DNA from: Mycobacteroides abscessus ATCC 19977
GTDB lineage: Bacteria > Actinomycetota > Actinomycetes > Mycobacteriales > Mycobacteriaceae
Direction of reading: 5' to 3'
Length of the DNA stretch: 64,000 bases
Assembly: GCF_000069185.1 (NCBI RefSeq)
Contig: NC_010397.1
Location: 3,286,001-3,350,000 of the forward strand
Shown here: positions 17,770 to 26,349 of the stretch, piece after piece
Numbering within the stretch: the first letter of the stretch is position 1
Layout of the letters: each line of letters opens with the position of its first letter
Translations under genes and position numbers: made by a program
The notes under the pieces: generated by a model
Seen by the model: the letters and a program-made list of their open reading frames with translations, nothing else
Databases searched by the model: none
Told to the model about the DNA's origin: nothing

Positions 17770-20700
17770 CTGATCACCACCAGCAGATCTCCGCCCTCGA
17801 CCTGAGCAGTCTCGGTCAGCGCCACCCGCGCGACGGTACCCGCCTTGGGCGCGGTGATCGAGGCCTCCATCTTCATGGCCTCAATGGTGCCGATGGTCTC
17901 CCCTGCTGAAACCTCTTGGCCCGAGACCACGTTGAGCGTCACCACACCCGCGAAGGGCGCTGGGACATGATCGGCGTTCGCCCGGTCGGCCTTCTCCGCA
18001 CTGGCCACCGCGCTCTCGATGCTTCTGTCGCGTACCTGCACCGGGCGCAGCTGCCCGTTCAGGATGCACATCACGGTGCGCATTCCATGCTCGTCTGCGT
18101 CGGATATCGCTTCGAGCCCGATGAGCAGCTCGACACCCTTCTCCAGTTTGACCCGGTGCTCCTCGCCGTATCGCAGGCCGTAGAAGAACTGGTTGGCCGA
18201 AAGCCGCGAGGTGTCGCCATACTGCTCACGGTGTGCCAGAAATTCCTTGGTGGGCCCGGGGAACAACAGACGGTTTAGCGCCGCACGCCGCGTCGCGCTA
18301 TCACCGTCGAGCTGGGACTCGTCATCGGCCGTGAGCGCCACCTCGGCGCGCGCCGGCCCACGGCCTTGTAGTGCCCGGGTACGGAACGGCTCGGGCCAAC
18401 CGCCGGGGGGATCGCCGAGTTCGCCGCGCAGGAATCCGATGACGGATTCGGGGATATCGAAACGACCTGGGTCAGAAGCGAATTCGTCGGCGCTCACGCC
18501 GGTGCCCACGAGTGCCAGCGCCAGATCGCCCACCACCTTGGACGACGGTGTCACCTTGACCAATCGGCCGAGCATCCGGTCAGCTGCGGCATAGCGTGCC
18601 TCGATCTCTTCGAACTGGTCGCCCAGTCCCAGCGCGATGGCCTGCTGACGCAGGTTCGACAGCTGCCCGCCCGGAATCTCGTGCGTGTACACACGGCCGG
18701 TCGGTGAGGGAAGCCCGGACTCGAAGGGGGCGTAGACCTTTCGCAATGCCTCCCAGTACGGTTCCAGATCGCATACCGAGGTCAGGGACACTCCGGTGTC
18801 GTACTCGCTGTGTGCGGCCGCTGCGACAATCGCCGACAGGGAGGGCTGGCTGGTGGTCCCGGCCATGGGTGCCGCGGCACCGTCCACCGCATCGGCACCC
18901 GCCTGCCAGGCCGCCAGGTACGTGGCCAGTTGTCCACCCGCGGTGTCATGTGTGTGGACGTGCACGGGCAGGTCGAACCGAGAGCGCAGCGCCGTCACCA
19001 AGGTCGCCGCCGCGGGCGGGCGCAGCAGGCCCGCCATGTCCTTGATCGCCAGCACATGCGCGCCCGCATCGACGATCTGCTCGGCGAGCTTGAGGTAGTA
19101 GTCCAGCGTGTACAGGTTTTCACCGGGGTTGGACAGGTCGCCGGTGTAACACATGGCCACCTCGGCCACCGAGGTACCGACCTCGCGCACCGCATCGATC
19201 GCGGGCCGCATGGCCTCGATGTTGTTGAGTGCGTCAAAGATTCGGTAGATGTCCACCCCGGTGGCACTGGCCTCGCGAATGAACGCCTTGGTCACCGTCT
19301 CGGGATACGGCGTGTACCCCACCGTGTTGCGGCCGCGTAGCAGCATCTGCAGACAGATGTTCGGGACCGCCTCACGCAGGTCGGCGAGCCGCTCCCACGG
19401 GTCTTCCTTCAGAAAGCGAAGAGCCACATCGTATGTCGCTCCCCCCCAGGCTTCGATCGAGAGCAACTCCGGTGTCAACCGTGCCACGTACGGCGCGACG
19501 GCAAGCAGACCGGTGGTGCGCACTCGGGTGGCCAGCAGCGACTGATGAGCATCTCGGAACGTAGTGTCGGTCAGGCCCACGGCCTTCTGCTCACGCAGCG
19601 CCTTCGCGAAACCCTCGGGCCCCAACGCCAACAGACGCTGACGCGAGCCGTCCGGAGGCGGTACCGATAAATCGATGGGCGGCAGCTTATCGTGCGGGTA
19701 CACCGTCGAAGGCTTGGCGCCGTGCGGCTTGTTGACGGTGACGTCGGCCAGATAGTTCAGGATCTTGGTGCCGCGATCCGCGGAGGATCGCGCCGTCAGC
19801 AGCTGCGGGCGTTCCTCGATGAACGACGTCGTGACGTGTCCGGCGCGGAAGTCCGGGTCGTCCAGAACTGCTTGCAAAAACGGGATATTGGTGGCCACAC
19901 CGCGGATGCGGAACTCGGCGACCGCGCGACGGGCACGAGCCACCGCAGTCTGGAAGTCCCGCCCGCGACACGTCAGCTTCACCAGCATCGAATCGAAATG
20001 CGCACCCACCTCGGCGCCGAGGGTGGTGCCACCGTCGAGGCGGATGCCCGCGCCACCGGGGCTGCGGTAGGCGGTGATTCGACCGGTGTCGGGCCGGAAG
20101 CCATTGGCAGGATCCTCGGTGGTAATCCGGCATTGCAGGGCCGCACCGCGCGGCGTGATGGAATCCTGGTGCAGACCAAGGTCATCGAGGGTTTCTCCGG
20201 AGGCGATCCGCAGCTGACTCGCCACCAGGTCCACATCGGTGATCTCCTCGGTCACCGTGTGCTCCACCTGAATTCGGGGATTCATCTCAATGAAGACGTG
20301 GTGACCGCGCTCGTCGAGCAGGAACTCAACGGTGCCGGCGCAGCTGTACCCGATGTGACGGGCGAAAGCGACAGCGTCCGAACAGATCTTCTCACGCAGT
20401 TCAGGCGGCAGGTTGGGCGCGGGAGCGAGCTCGATGACCTTCTGATGGCGCCGCTGCACGCTACAGTCGCGCTCGTAGAGGTGAATGACGTTTCCCGCGG
20501 TGTCCGCCAGGATCTGCACCTCGATATGCCGCGGGTTGATGACAGCTTGCTCCAGGAAAACCGTCGGGTCTCCGAACGCGGACTCTGCCTCGCGGCTGGC
20601 TGCCTCGATCGCCTCGCGCAGCTGATCACGCTCGGCGACCCGCCGCATACCGCGCCCGCCACCACCGGCAACGGCCTTGACGAACACCGGAAATTCCATG

Positions 20701-21149
20701 GACTCGGCGGCCGCCAGCAGCTCCTCAACCGATGCCGAAGGCTCCGAGGATGCCAACACCGGCAGTCCCGCCTCACGCGCAGCAGCGATGGCACGGGCCT
20801 TGTTACCCGTCAACTCCAAAACATCGGCGGGCGGCCCGACAAACGTGATGCCGGCCTCTGCGCAGGCCGCCGCGAGGTCGGGATTCTCGGACAGGAAGCC
20901 GTAGCCGGGGTAGATCGCATCGGCGCCGGCATTCCTGGCAGCGTTGACGACCTCGGAAACCGACAGATAGGCGCGGACCGGATGGCCCTTCTCACCAATC
21001 TGATAGGCCTCATCGGCCTTCAGCCGATGACCCGAGTTGCGATCTTCATAGGGGTAGACAGCGACGGTTTCGGCACCTAGTTCGTAGGCGGCACGAAATG
21101 CACGGATCGCGATCTCACCGCGGTTGGCGACAAGAACCTTCGAGAACAT
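17766..21149 (-). CDS. pyc: Pyruvate carboxylase
   Basis: 1127 residues, full length. Biotin carboxylase domain first (KVLVANRGEIAIR; ATP-grasp GGGGRGMR), carboxyltransferase domain in the middle (TDTTFRDAHQSLLATR), and a C-terminal biotinyl domain with the Lys in EAMKME. It makes oxaloacetate from pyruvate and bicarbonate. An in-frame GTG at 21155 exists, but TACGGT at 21163-21158 is 8 nt from ATG 21149, so the mRNA would start at ATG 21149. Confidence 0.97.
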   Translation of the reverse strand: MFSKVLVANRGEIAIRAFRAAYELGAETVAVYPYEDRNSGHRLKADEAYQIGEKGHPVRAYLSVSEVVNAARNAGADAIYPGYGFLSENPDLAAACAEAGITFVGPPADVLELTGNKARAIAAAREAGLPVLASSEPSASVEELLAAAESMEFPVFVKAVAGGGGRGMRRVAERDQLREAIEAASREAESAFGDPTVFLEQAVINPRHIEVQILADTAGNVIHLYERDCSVQRRHQKVIELAPAPNLPPELREKICSDAVAFARHIGYSCAGTVEFLLDERGHHVFIEMNPRIQVEHTVTEEITDVDLVASQLRIASGETLDDLGLHQDSITPRGAALQCRITTEDPANGFRPDTGRITAYRSPGGAGIRLDGGTTLGAEVGAHFDSMLVKLTCRGRDFQTAVARARRAVAEFRIRGVATNIPFLQAVLDDPDFRAGHVTTSFIEERPQLLTARSSADRGTKILNYLADVTVNKPHGAKPSTVYPHDKLPPIDLSVPPPDGSRQRLLALGPEGFAKALREQKAVGLTDTTFRDAHQSLLATRVRTTGLLAVAPYVARLTPELLSIEAWGGATYDVALRFLKEDPWERLADLREAVPNICLQMLLRGRNTVGYTPYPETVTKAFIREASATGVDIYRIFDALNNIEAMRPAIDAVREVGTSVAEVAMCYTGDLSNPGENLYTLDYYLKLAEQIVDAGAHVLAIKDMAGLLRPPAAATLVTALRSRFDLPVHVHTHDTAGGQLATYLAAWQAGADAVDGAAAPMAGTTSQPSLSAIVAAAAHSEYDTGVSLTSVCDLEPYWEALRKVYAPFESGLPSPTGRVYTHEIPGGQLSNLRQQAIALGLGDQFEEIEARYAAADRMLGRLVKVTPSSKVVGDLALALVGTGVSADEFASDPGRFDIPESVIGFLRGELGDPPGGWPEPFRTRALQGRGPARAEVALTADDESQLDGDSATRRAALNRLLFPGPTKEFLAHREQYGDTSRLSANQFFYGLRYGEEHRVKLEKGVELLIGLEAISDADEHGMRTVMCILNGQLRPVQVRDRSIESAVASAEKADRANADHVPAPFAGVVTLNVVSGQEVSAGETIGTIEAMKMEASITAPKAGTVARVALTETAQVEGGDLLVVIS

Positions 21150-21157
21150 AGTCACTG

Positions 21158-21163
21158 ACCGTA
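21158..21163 (-). promoter_or_regulatory. -10 box of pyc
   Basis: TACGGT on the minus strand. It leaves the alternative GTG at 21155 only 2 nt away, which decides in favour of the leaderless ATG at 21149. Confidence 0.5.
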
Positions 21164-21210
21164 CCGTGAGGATTGAGCGAACGCGCGTCCGCTCAATTTC
21201 ACAATTCGGT

Positions 21211-21780
21211 TCAGACGAGTGTGATCCAGTAATCCCAGAATCGTTCGAGGATCGCGAGGACCAGCGCGACGAACCAGAACACCACCAGCGACCAGCGCCA
21301 CTGGTACAGAATCCGAGCCCAGCGGTGAGATCCCAACGGCCGCAACGCTATCGAAGCGCTGACCACCAACAGCGGAATCGTGACCGACCAGACCACCATG
21401 CAATAGGGGCACAGCGCGCCGATCCGGTACAGACTCTGGAAGATCAACCAGTGGACGAAGACGGCACCCAATAGGCTGCCGATCGCCAGCCCGCTCCAGT
21501 ACCAGCGCGGCAGCTGCACCCCCGCGACCGACAGCACCCCGGTCACCAACACCACCGTGAACGCCACAATGCCGATGAGCGAATTAGGGAAACCGAAGGC
21601 CGATGCCTGCTCGGTCGTCATTACCGAGCCACACGAAATGACCGGATTCAGACTGCAGGACGGCACGTACGTCGGATCGATCAGGATCTCGATCTTCTCG
21701 ATGGTGAGGGCCAGCGCCGCGGCTAGCCCGGCCACCCCCGCAACGAGGACGTACCAGGCGGTCGCGGGACGGAGCGTCAC
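21211..21780 (-). CDS. Vitamin K epoxide reductase (VKOR) family protein
   Basis: 189 residues with five membrane helices. Cys pairs are visible in PSCSLNPVISCG and the redox motif CPYC. In mycobacteria VKOR is known to reoxidise DsbA-type oxidases using menaquinone. The GTG at 21780 overlaps the stop of the DsbA-like gene (GTGA), so the electron-transfer partners are co-translated. Position matches M. tuberculosis Rv2968c as I recall. Confidence 0.93.
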   Translation of the reverse strand: MTLRPATAWYVLVAGVAGLAAALALTIEKIEILIDPTYVPSCSLNPVISCGSVMTTEQASAFGFPNSLIGIVAFTVVLVTGVLSVAGVQLPRWYWSGLAIGSLLGAVFVHWLIFQSLYRIGALCPYCMVVWSVTIPLLVVSASIALRPLGSHRWARILYQWRWSLVVFWFVALVLAILERFWDYWITLV

Positions 21781-22550
21781 TTCAGACCCGGAACAGGTCC
21801 GGTGATATCCGTGACGGCCTTGATCAAGTCGTCCGGCGTGGTGCCCTTGCCGATCTCCCAATCCTTACCGTTGATCCGGATGGTGGGTGTTGCCTGAATA
21901 TTGAGCTTGGGACCGAGCTCCTTGACCATGTTGATGTACTTCTTGTCCTTGATGCACTTGGCGACCGCATCAGAGGCGCCCACAGCCTTGGCCTGATCGA
22001 TCAGCCACTTGTCGTCATGCCAGGTCTTGGAGTTGACCTCATCGGGCTGCTTGCTGGGGTCGTAGAGCACGGAATGGAACTTGAGGAACAGCTCCTGAGA
22101 CTGGTCGGCCACGCAGTAGGCCGCCGCCGAGGCCCGCGACGAATAGTCACGCTTGAGCCTGGGTACATCGAGGATGCCGACCATGTCGTAGTCGGCCCGC
22201 ACCGCGCCGGTGTCGATGAGTTTCTTGACGGTGGGACCGAACTCCTGCTCGAACATGGCGCACGCGGGGCAGATCGGGTCCTCGATCAAGGTCAGGACCA
22301 CCTTGGGCTCGGTGGTTCCTTCCTTGGTGATGAGCTTCGCCGGACCGGGAGTGACCACCTGGATCGCCTTCACCTCGCCCGCGGGCGGAGCCGGAGGGCC
22401 CTCGTCCTTCTTGTTACTCAGCACGATGAATCCGACCAACCCCACGGCGAACAGCACGACAATCGCCGTGAGCCCGATTTGAATCAACTGGCTTCGGCGC
22501 TGCTCCGCCTTCTTGAGGTCGTAGCTGGGGGGTTGCTTCGGTTTGGCCAC
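21777..22550 (-). CDS. DsbA-like membrane-anchored thiol oxidase
   Basis: 257 residues: a cytoplasmic tail, one membrane helix (about residues 28-48), then a DsbA-type thioredoxin fold with CPAC near residue 92 and a cis-Pro region QATPTIRING. It oxidises exported Cys pairs and is recharged by the downstream VKOR. Leaderless GTG start with TAGGCT 6 nt upstream. Confidence 0.92.
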   Translation of the reverse strand: MAKPKQPPSYDLKKAEQRRSQLIQIGLTAIVVLFAVGLVGFIVLSNKKDEGPPAPPAGEVKAIQVVTPGPAKLITKEGTTEPKVVLTLIEDPICPACAMFEQEFGPTVKKLIDTGAVRADYDMVGILDVPRLKRDYSSRASAAAYCVADQSQELFLKFHSVLYDPSKQPDEVNSKTWHDDKWLIDQAKAVGASDAVAKCIKDKKYINMVKELGPKLNIQATPTIRINGKDWEIGKGTTPDDLIKAVTDITGPVPGLK

Positions 22551-22556
22551 GCGAAC

Positions 22557-22562
22557 AGCCTA
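22557..22562 (-). promoter_or_regulatory. -10 box of the dsbA-like/VKOR unit
   Basis: TAGGCT on the minus strand, 6 nt from GTG at 22550. Confidence 0.55.
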
Positions 22563-22572
22563 CCGGGCAGGA

Positions 22573-23619
22573 TTAGCGGGACAGATGCGCGCGCAGCGCC
22601 GAGGTCAGCTGATTCATGGCCTCCGACGGCGCGCCACCCAGCCCGGCCATGTTGTAAAAGCCATGAATCAGCGGGCCCTGTACCCGCAGGTCCACCGGCA
22701 CTCCGGCGGCCCGCAGCTTCGCGGCGTATTCGTTGCCCTCGTCGCGCAGCGGATCAAAGCCCGCCGTCGTGATAAGCGCCGGCGGCAACCCCGCCAGGTC
22801 CGCGGCCAAAATCGGTGACACTTGGGGGTCCGCCTTATCGACGTCGGACCCGTCAAGATAGTGACTTTCGAATCCGTCCATGGCCGCCTTGGTGAGAAAG
22901 AACCCCTCGGCGAATAGATCCCGTGACGGCCTGCGCACCGTGAAGTCGACGGCCGGGTAGATCAGGAACTGCAGCAGCGGCAGCTGCGCGCCGGTGTCAC
23001 GTGCCTGCTGCGCGACGACTGCCGCCAGATTGCCGCCCGCGCTGTCACCGCCCACCGCGATCCTGTCCGGTGCCACGCCCAGATCTCCGGCATGCTCGAC
23101 GGCCCACAGGTACGCGGCCAGGCAGTCCTGCGCGGCGGCGGGTGCCTTGTGCTCGGGAGCCAGCCGATAGTCCACGGACAACACCGAGACACCGGCATCC
23201 CGACAGGTCTGGCGGCACGGCTGGTCATGGGTCTCCAGGTCACCGATCACCCAGCCGCCGCCGTGGAAGAACACCAGCAGGGCCCCGGTGTGATCATGTA
23301 CCGGCTTGTAGTGCCGGACCCCGATGGGGCCGGCCGGCCCGGGGATGGAGAAGTTGCGCACCTGCCCCACCGGCGTGCTGAACTGCAGCAACCCCGCCTG
23401 CCTGCGCATATTGGCCCGGTTCTCGGCAACATCCTCTCCGCGCGATATCTCCCCCTCCCCCATCAACTCCATACCGCGCAGCAATAGCTGCGTGGTCGGG
23501 TCCAGGATGTTGCCGTCGATGATCACCTGGCGACCGGCCATGGCCCGTCGAACCGGAGTCGGGATATGCGGTGTCGCGGCGGTGCTGGCACGCAGGGCGA
23601 AGTCGCGGAAAGGGCTCAC
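22573..23619 (-). CDS. lipN: Hormone-sensitive-lipase-type esterase (LipN-like)
   Basis: 348 residues. HGGGW forms the oxyanion hole, GDSAGGN carries the nucleophile Ser, and later Asp (GFDPLRDEG) and His (PLIHGFYN) complete the triad. The HSL family hydrolyses short-chain esters. Location next to the DsbA/VKOR pair matches lipN (Rv2970c) from memory, which is the basis of the symbol. Leaderless GTG start with TACGGT 6 nt upstream. Confidence 0.88.
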   Translation of the reverse strand: MSPFRDFALRASTAATPHIPTPVRRAMAGRQVIIDGNILDPTTQLLLRGMELMGEGEISRGEDVAENRANMRRQAGLLQFSTPVGQVRNFSIPGPAGPIGVRHYKPVHDHTGALLVFFHGGGWVIGDLETHDQPCRQTCRDAGVSVLSVDYRLAPEHKAPAAAQDCLAAYLWAVEHAGDLGVAPDRIAVGGDSAGGNLAAVVAQQARDTGAQLPLLQFLIYPAVDFTVRRPSRDLFAEGFFLTKAAMDGFESHYLDGSDVDKADPQVSPILAADLAGLPPALITTAGFDPLRDEGNEYAAKLRAAGVPVDLRVQGPLIHGFYNMAGLGGAPSEAMNQLTSALRAHLSR

Positions 23620-23625
23620 GCCACA

Positions 23626-23648
23626 ACCGTAGCGAGAACTCCTAGGCT
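23626..23648. promoter_or_regulatory. Divergent leaderless promoters, lipN / LLM oxidoreductase
   Basis: Minus strand TACGGT (23631-23626) is 6 nt from GTG 23619. Plus strand TAGGCT (23643-23648) is 6 nt from ATG 23655. Neither start has a Shine-Dalgarno sequence. Confidence 0.55.
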
Positions 23649-23654
23649 GCCGGT

Positions 23655-24539
23655 ATGGATATCGGCATTGCGCTGCCCTTCATGTGCCGCGACTACACCC
23701 GCGAGTCGACGATCACTTGGGCCCGCCTCGCCGACGAGGGACCGTTCTCCACGATCTCGTCTGGTGAACGCATCTCGTATCACAACCAGGACATGTGGGT
23801 GACGCTCGCGGCCGCGGCGGCGGTCACCGAAAGGGTGCGGATACTCGCGAATGTTTCTGTGCTACCGGCACATCCGGTACCGCTCGTCGCCAAGCAGGCG
23901 GCGACGCTGGACGTATTGTCCGAGGGCCGATTCATCCTCGGGGTCGGCGTCGGCGGCCGCGAACACGACTACCGCTGCCTGGACGCATCCTTCGGGCGGC
24001 GACACCAGCGCCTCGATGACCAGGTTGCCGAGCTACGCAGGTTGTGGCGGGGCGAGCCGCCGTTCGAGGGTGCCGACCCCGTTGGGCCCGCGCCGGTACA
24101 GGACGGCGGCCCGCCCGTCGTCGCCGCGGCGATCGGGCCGAAGTCCCTGGCCCGCGCGGCACGGTGGGCAGACGGCATCACAGGATTCAGTGTCTCCGGC
24201 GCACCCGCCGAGCTCACCTACTCCGCCGATTCCGCACGCGCCGCATGGCAAGCCGCGGGCCACGCGGAACCGCCGGTGCTGTCCAGCGGTTGCTTCTACA
24301 CGCTGGGCATCCCCGGCGCCGAGTCCGAACTCAAGCAGTTCACCAGCGAGTACCTCGCGATTTTCGGGACGCAGATCGCCGAAAACGTTCCGAAGACGCT
24401 GACCAACTTCGATGCCGACGCGCTGAACCGCACGCTCGACGGCGCCGAGGAGGCCGGGCTGGATGAGTTCATCCTGGTACCAGGCGCATCCGATGTCGCG
24501 GTGATCGAGGCGACGATCGAACTCATCCAGCGGCGCTGA
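23655..24539 (+). CDS. LLM-class (luciferase-like) oxidoreductase
   Basis: 294 residues with the TIM-barrel luciferase-like pattern: MDIGIALPF start, KQAATLDVLSEGRFILGVGVGG (FMN/F420-binding region, about residues 85-105) and GITGFSVSG. In mycobacteria many such proteins use F420H2; the cofactor here cannot be settled by eye. It overlaps the convergent cutinase gene by 17 bases. Confidence 0.85.
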   Translation: MDIGIALPFMCRDYTRESTITWARLADEGPFSTISSGERISYHNQDMWVTLAAAAAVTERVRILANVSVLPAHPVPLVAKQAATLDVLSEGRFILGVGVGGREHDYRCLDASFGRRHQRLDDQVAELRRLWRGEPPFEGADPVGPAPVQDGGPPVVAAAIGPKSLARAARWADGITGFSVSGAPAELTYSADSARAAWQAAGHAEPPVLSSGCFYTLGIPGAESELKQFTSEYLAIFGTQIAENVPKTLTNFDADALNRTLDGAEEAGLDEFILVPGASDVAVIEATIELIQRR

Positions 24540-25236
24540 CCGTATCTGTCGGCGAATTGATTTGCCGCGCAGCGAAATCCGCGGCCTGGCTCGTCATGCC
24601 GTTGTCTCCGTACGAACCGTGGGCGGCATTGTCGCTGCCGTCCGGAGAGCAGATCGGATCCTCGGGAACGCACATATCCATGGTCTTGGCCACGTAGAGA
24701 TGGCCGATATTGATCGGCGGGGCCGTGTTGTCGATGCGCTGCAGGAATCCGCTGGAGGGCTTTCCGAACAACGCCACTGCGGCGACATGATCGGCCACCT
24801 CCGCCGGCATGGGTCCGGTGATTCCCTCTGGCAGCTCGAAGCCGGGAGGCACCGCATCCGCGGTGGTGTAGGCGACAACGGCCGCGCCCTGGGAGAACCC
24901 ACCCATCACAATCTTCGTATTGGGACACCGTGCTGCGACGTCCTTCACGCGGTTACTGGCGTCGATGACGCCGTCGGCCGCAGTGGCAAACGCCAAGGAT
25001 GCGGGGTACTCGACGGGGTAAACCTCGACTGACTTGCCCTTGGTGCGCGCGCGTAGCGCATTGACGAACGACTCACCGGTGCCGCCGACACCCGGCGGCT
25101 CAAACGTTCCACGCGCGAACACGACCTCGACATCGGGACACGCAGCGGCAACTGCGGACGGGATGCCTACGGGCGAACTAATTAGGGCGCACATGACCAC
25201 GATGGCAAGTAACCAGCCCCACCGAACTCTCTGCAT
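24523..25236 (-). CDS. Cutinase-family secreted esterase
   Basis: 237 residues. Signal peptide of about 31 residues ending SAVAAA, then the cutinase fold: ACPDVEVVFARGTFEPPG, nucleophile Ser in GGFSQGA, Asp in DPICSPDG and His in AAHGSYGDN, with four Cys for two disulfides. Mycobacterial cutinase-like proteins hydrolyse lipid esters outside the cell. AGGTGG upstream of the ATG serves as ribosome binding site. The 3' end overlaps the LLM gene. Confidence 0.93.
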   Translation of the reverse strand: MQRVRWGWLLAIVVMCALISSPVGIPSAVAAACPDVEVVFARGTFEPPGVGGTGESFVNALRARTKGKSVEVYPVEYPASLAFATAADGVIDASNRVKDVAARCPNTKIVMGGFSQGAAVVAYTTADAVPPGFELPEGITGPMPAEVADHVAAVALFGKPSSGFLQRIDNTAPPINIGHLYVAKTMDMCVPEDPICSPDGSDNAAHGSYGDNGMTSQAADFAARQINSPTDTVSAAG

Positions 25237-25443
25237 TTACGACCACCACCTGTTTGGGCTTCCGTCTCTGTCTACCACAAATTCAACGGTTGTGGACAGG
25301 TGTGCGCCACCCCTTCGATAGGCCGATGTAATCAATCTCTCAGCGAAAACCTTTATTTGCAAAGCATTTACATGAGCACCTGACGGCCCGGCTCACCGCG
25401 CAGAAGGGGCCGCAGCCGACGGTCCCCAGTTATTCGGTGACCG
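25237..25443. other. Intergenic region, 207 bp, no gene seen
   Basis: Upstream of the cutinase and downstream of the TetR gene. It contains the inverted repeat CCACAA-N9-TTGTGG (25275-25295), possibly an operator for the cutinase, and a locally AT-rich stretch around 25330-25375. Confidence 0.4.
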
Positions 25444-26076
25444 TCATTCCGTCACCGCGCGTGCCGCCCTCAGGACGGGTACGAGGTACGTGACGGCAAA
25501 ACTCCTGGCCTCATCGTCCGTCTCTACACGAAGAATCTTCGACGGCGCCAACAACAAGGTCCCGGTGATCCGCATGATGAGCTCGGCGGCCTGCCTGGCG
25601 CCCGCTTCGGAATAACCATCCCCCATCAGTCTCATGGCAAGGAGGGTCAGCACCGCTTGGTAATTGCCATGTTCCGTCGCAAACAACCCCACCGACATCG
25701 ATTCGGTCTCATATTCTTTGAGGGCCGCCACCACCGGATTCACCCGGCATTCACGCATTCCCGTCACGAATAGCTCGACGACCTGGTCTTCGACATTGTC
25801 TTTCGGGTCCAGCAATGGCGCCAGCGTGACGAAGAACTGAAGCACCTCGCGACCGACGACGGCTGACACCATGTCGTCCTTATCTCCGCACCGGCGATTC
25901 AGGGTCTGTCGAGAAACATTGGCCCGCTTCGCGATATCAGCCACCGCGGCGCGCCGGAAGCCGTGCGCGACAAACTCCACGCGTGCGGCATCAAGAAGCC
26001 GCTCCCGCTCCTCGTCCTCATCCCCCAGGGCCGACTGTCCGGAAGACAACTGCGACCACACCAAGCCCAAATCCAC
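25444..26076 (-). CDS. TetR-family regulator of the P450 cassette
   Basis: 210 residues. The HTH is at about residues 32-60 (AAVADIAKRANVSRQTLNRR), with a ligand-binding domain after it. It is divergent from the ferredoxin-P450 genes, with 58 bases between, and its own TAACAT -10 (8 nt from GTG 26076) abuts the -35 of the divergent promoter; repression of both directions is the simplest reading. Confidence 0.85.
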   Translation of the reverse strand: MDLGLVWSQLSSGQSALGDEDEERERLLDAARVEFVAHGFRRAAVADIAKRANVSRQTLNRRCGDKDDMVSAVVGREVLQFFVTLAPLLDPKDNVEDQVVELFVTGMRECRVNPVVAALKEYETESMSVGLFATEHGNYQAVLTLLAMRLMGDGYSEAGARQAAELIMRITGTLLLAPSKILRVETDDEARSFAVTYLVPVLRAARAVTE

Positions 26077-26084
26077 GAGAAATC

Positions 26085-26124
26085 ATGTTACCTCTTGACG
26101 TAGAGACACTGTTACATCTAACGT
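26085..26124. promoter_or_regulatory. Divergent promoter region, tetR / ferredoxin-P450
   Basis: Plus strand: TTGACG (26095-26100), 18-nt spacer, TAACGT (26119-26124), then ATG at 26135 with no Shine-Dalgarno. Minus strand: TAACAT (26090-26085), 8 nt before GTG 26076. TGTTAC occurs at 26086-26091 and 26110-26115, 24 bp apart, and could be part of the TetR site. Confidence 0.5.
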
Positions 26125-26134
26125 CCAATGTCTC

Positions 26135-26347
26135 ATGCAAAAGCAATCCTTCGCAATCACCGTCGACGACGGCGTCTGTATGGGAGCCGGGTATTGCTAC
26201 CGCTCGTACCCACAGCTGTTCGCAGCGGCTGCCGACGGCACGAGCCTCGCGTTAGCCACCGCCGGGGGCGAATTGCTTGATGACGCAACCAGAGCCAGTC
26301 AGATCTGCCCATCGGGCGCCATCGAGATCCACCGGGGAAAGGACTGA
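26135..26347 (+). CDS. Small ferredoxin, P450 redox partner
   Basis: 70 residues with the mycobacterial [3Fe-4S] ferredoxin layout: CMGAGYC (Cys-x5-Cys) near residue 15 and a final CPSGAI, giving three ligating Cys. It should pass electrons to the P450 encoded two bases downstream. No ferredoxin reductase gene is in the window, so reduction must come from elsewhere. Confidence 0.9.
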   Translation: MQKQSFAITVDDGVCMGAGYCYRSYPQLFAAAADGTSLALATAGGELLDDATRASQICPSGAIEIHRGKD

Positions 26348-26349
26348 TA

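Noticed and set aside
19692..21080. 462-codon plus-strand frame opposite pyc
   Set aside because: Antisense shadow in GC-rich coding DNA; no start signal or recognisable protein.
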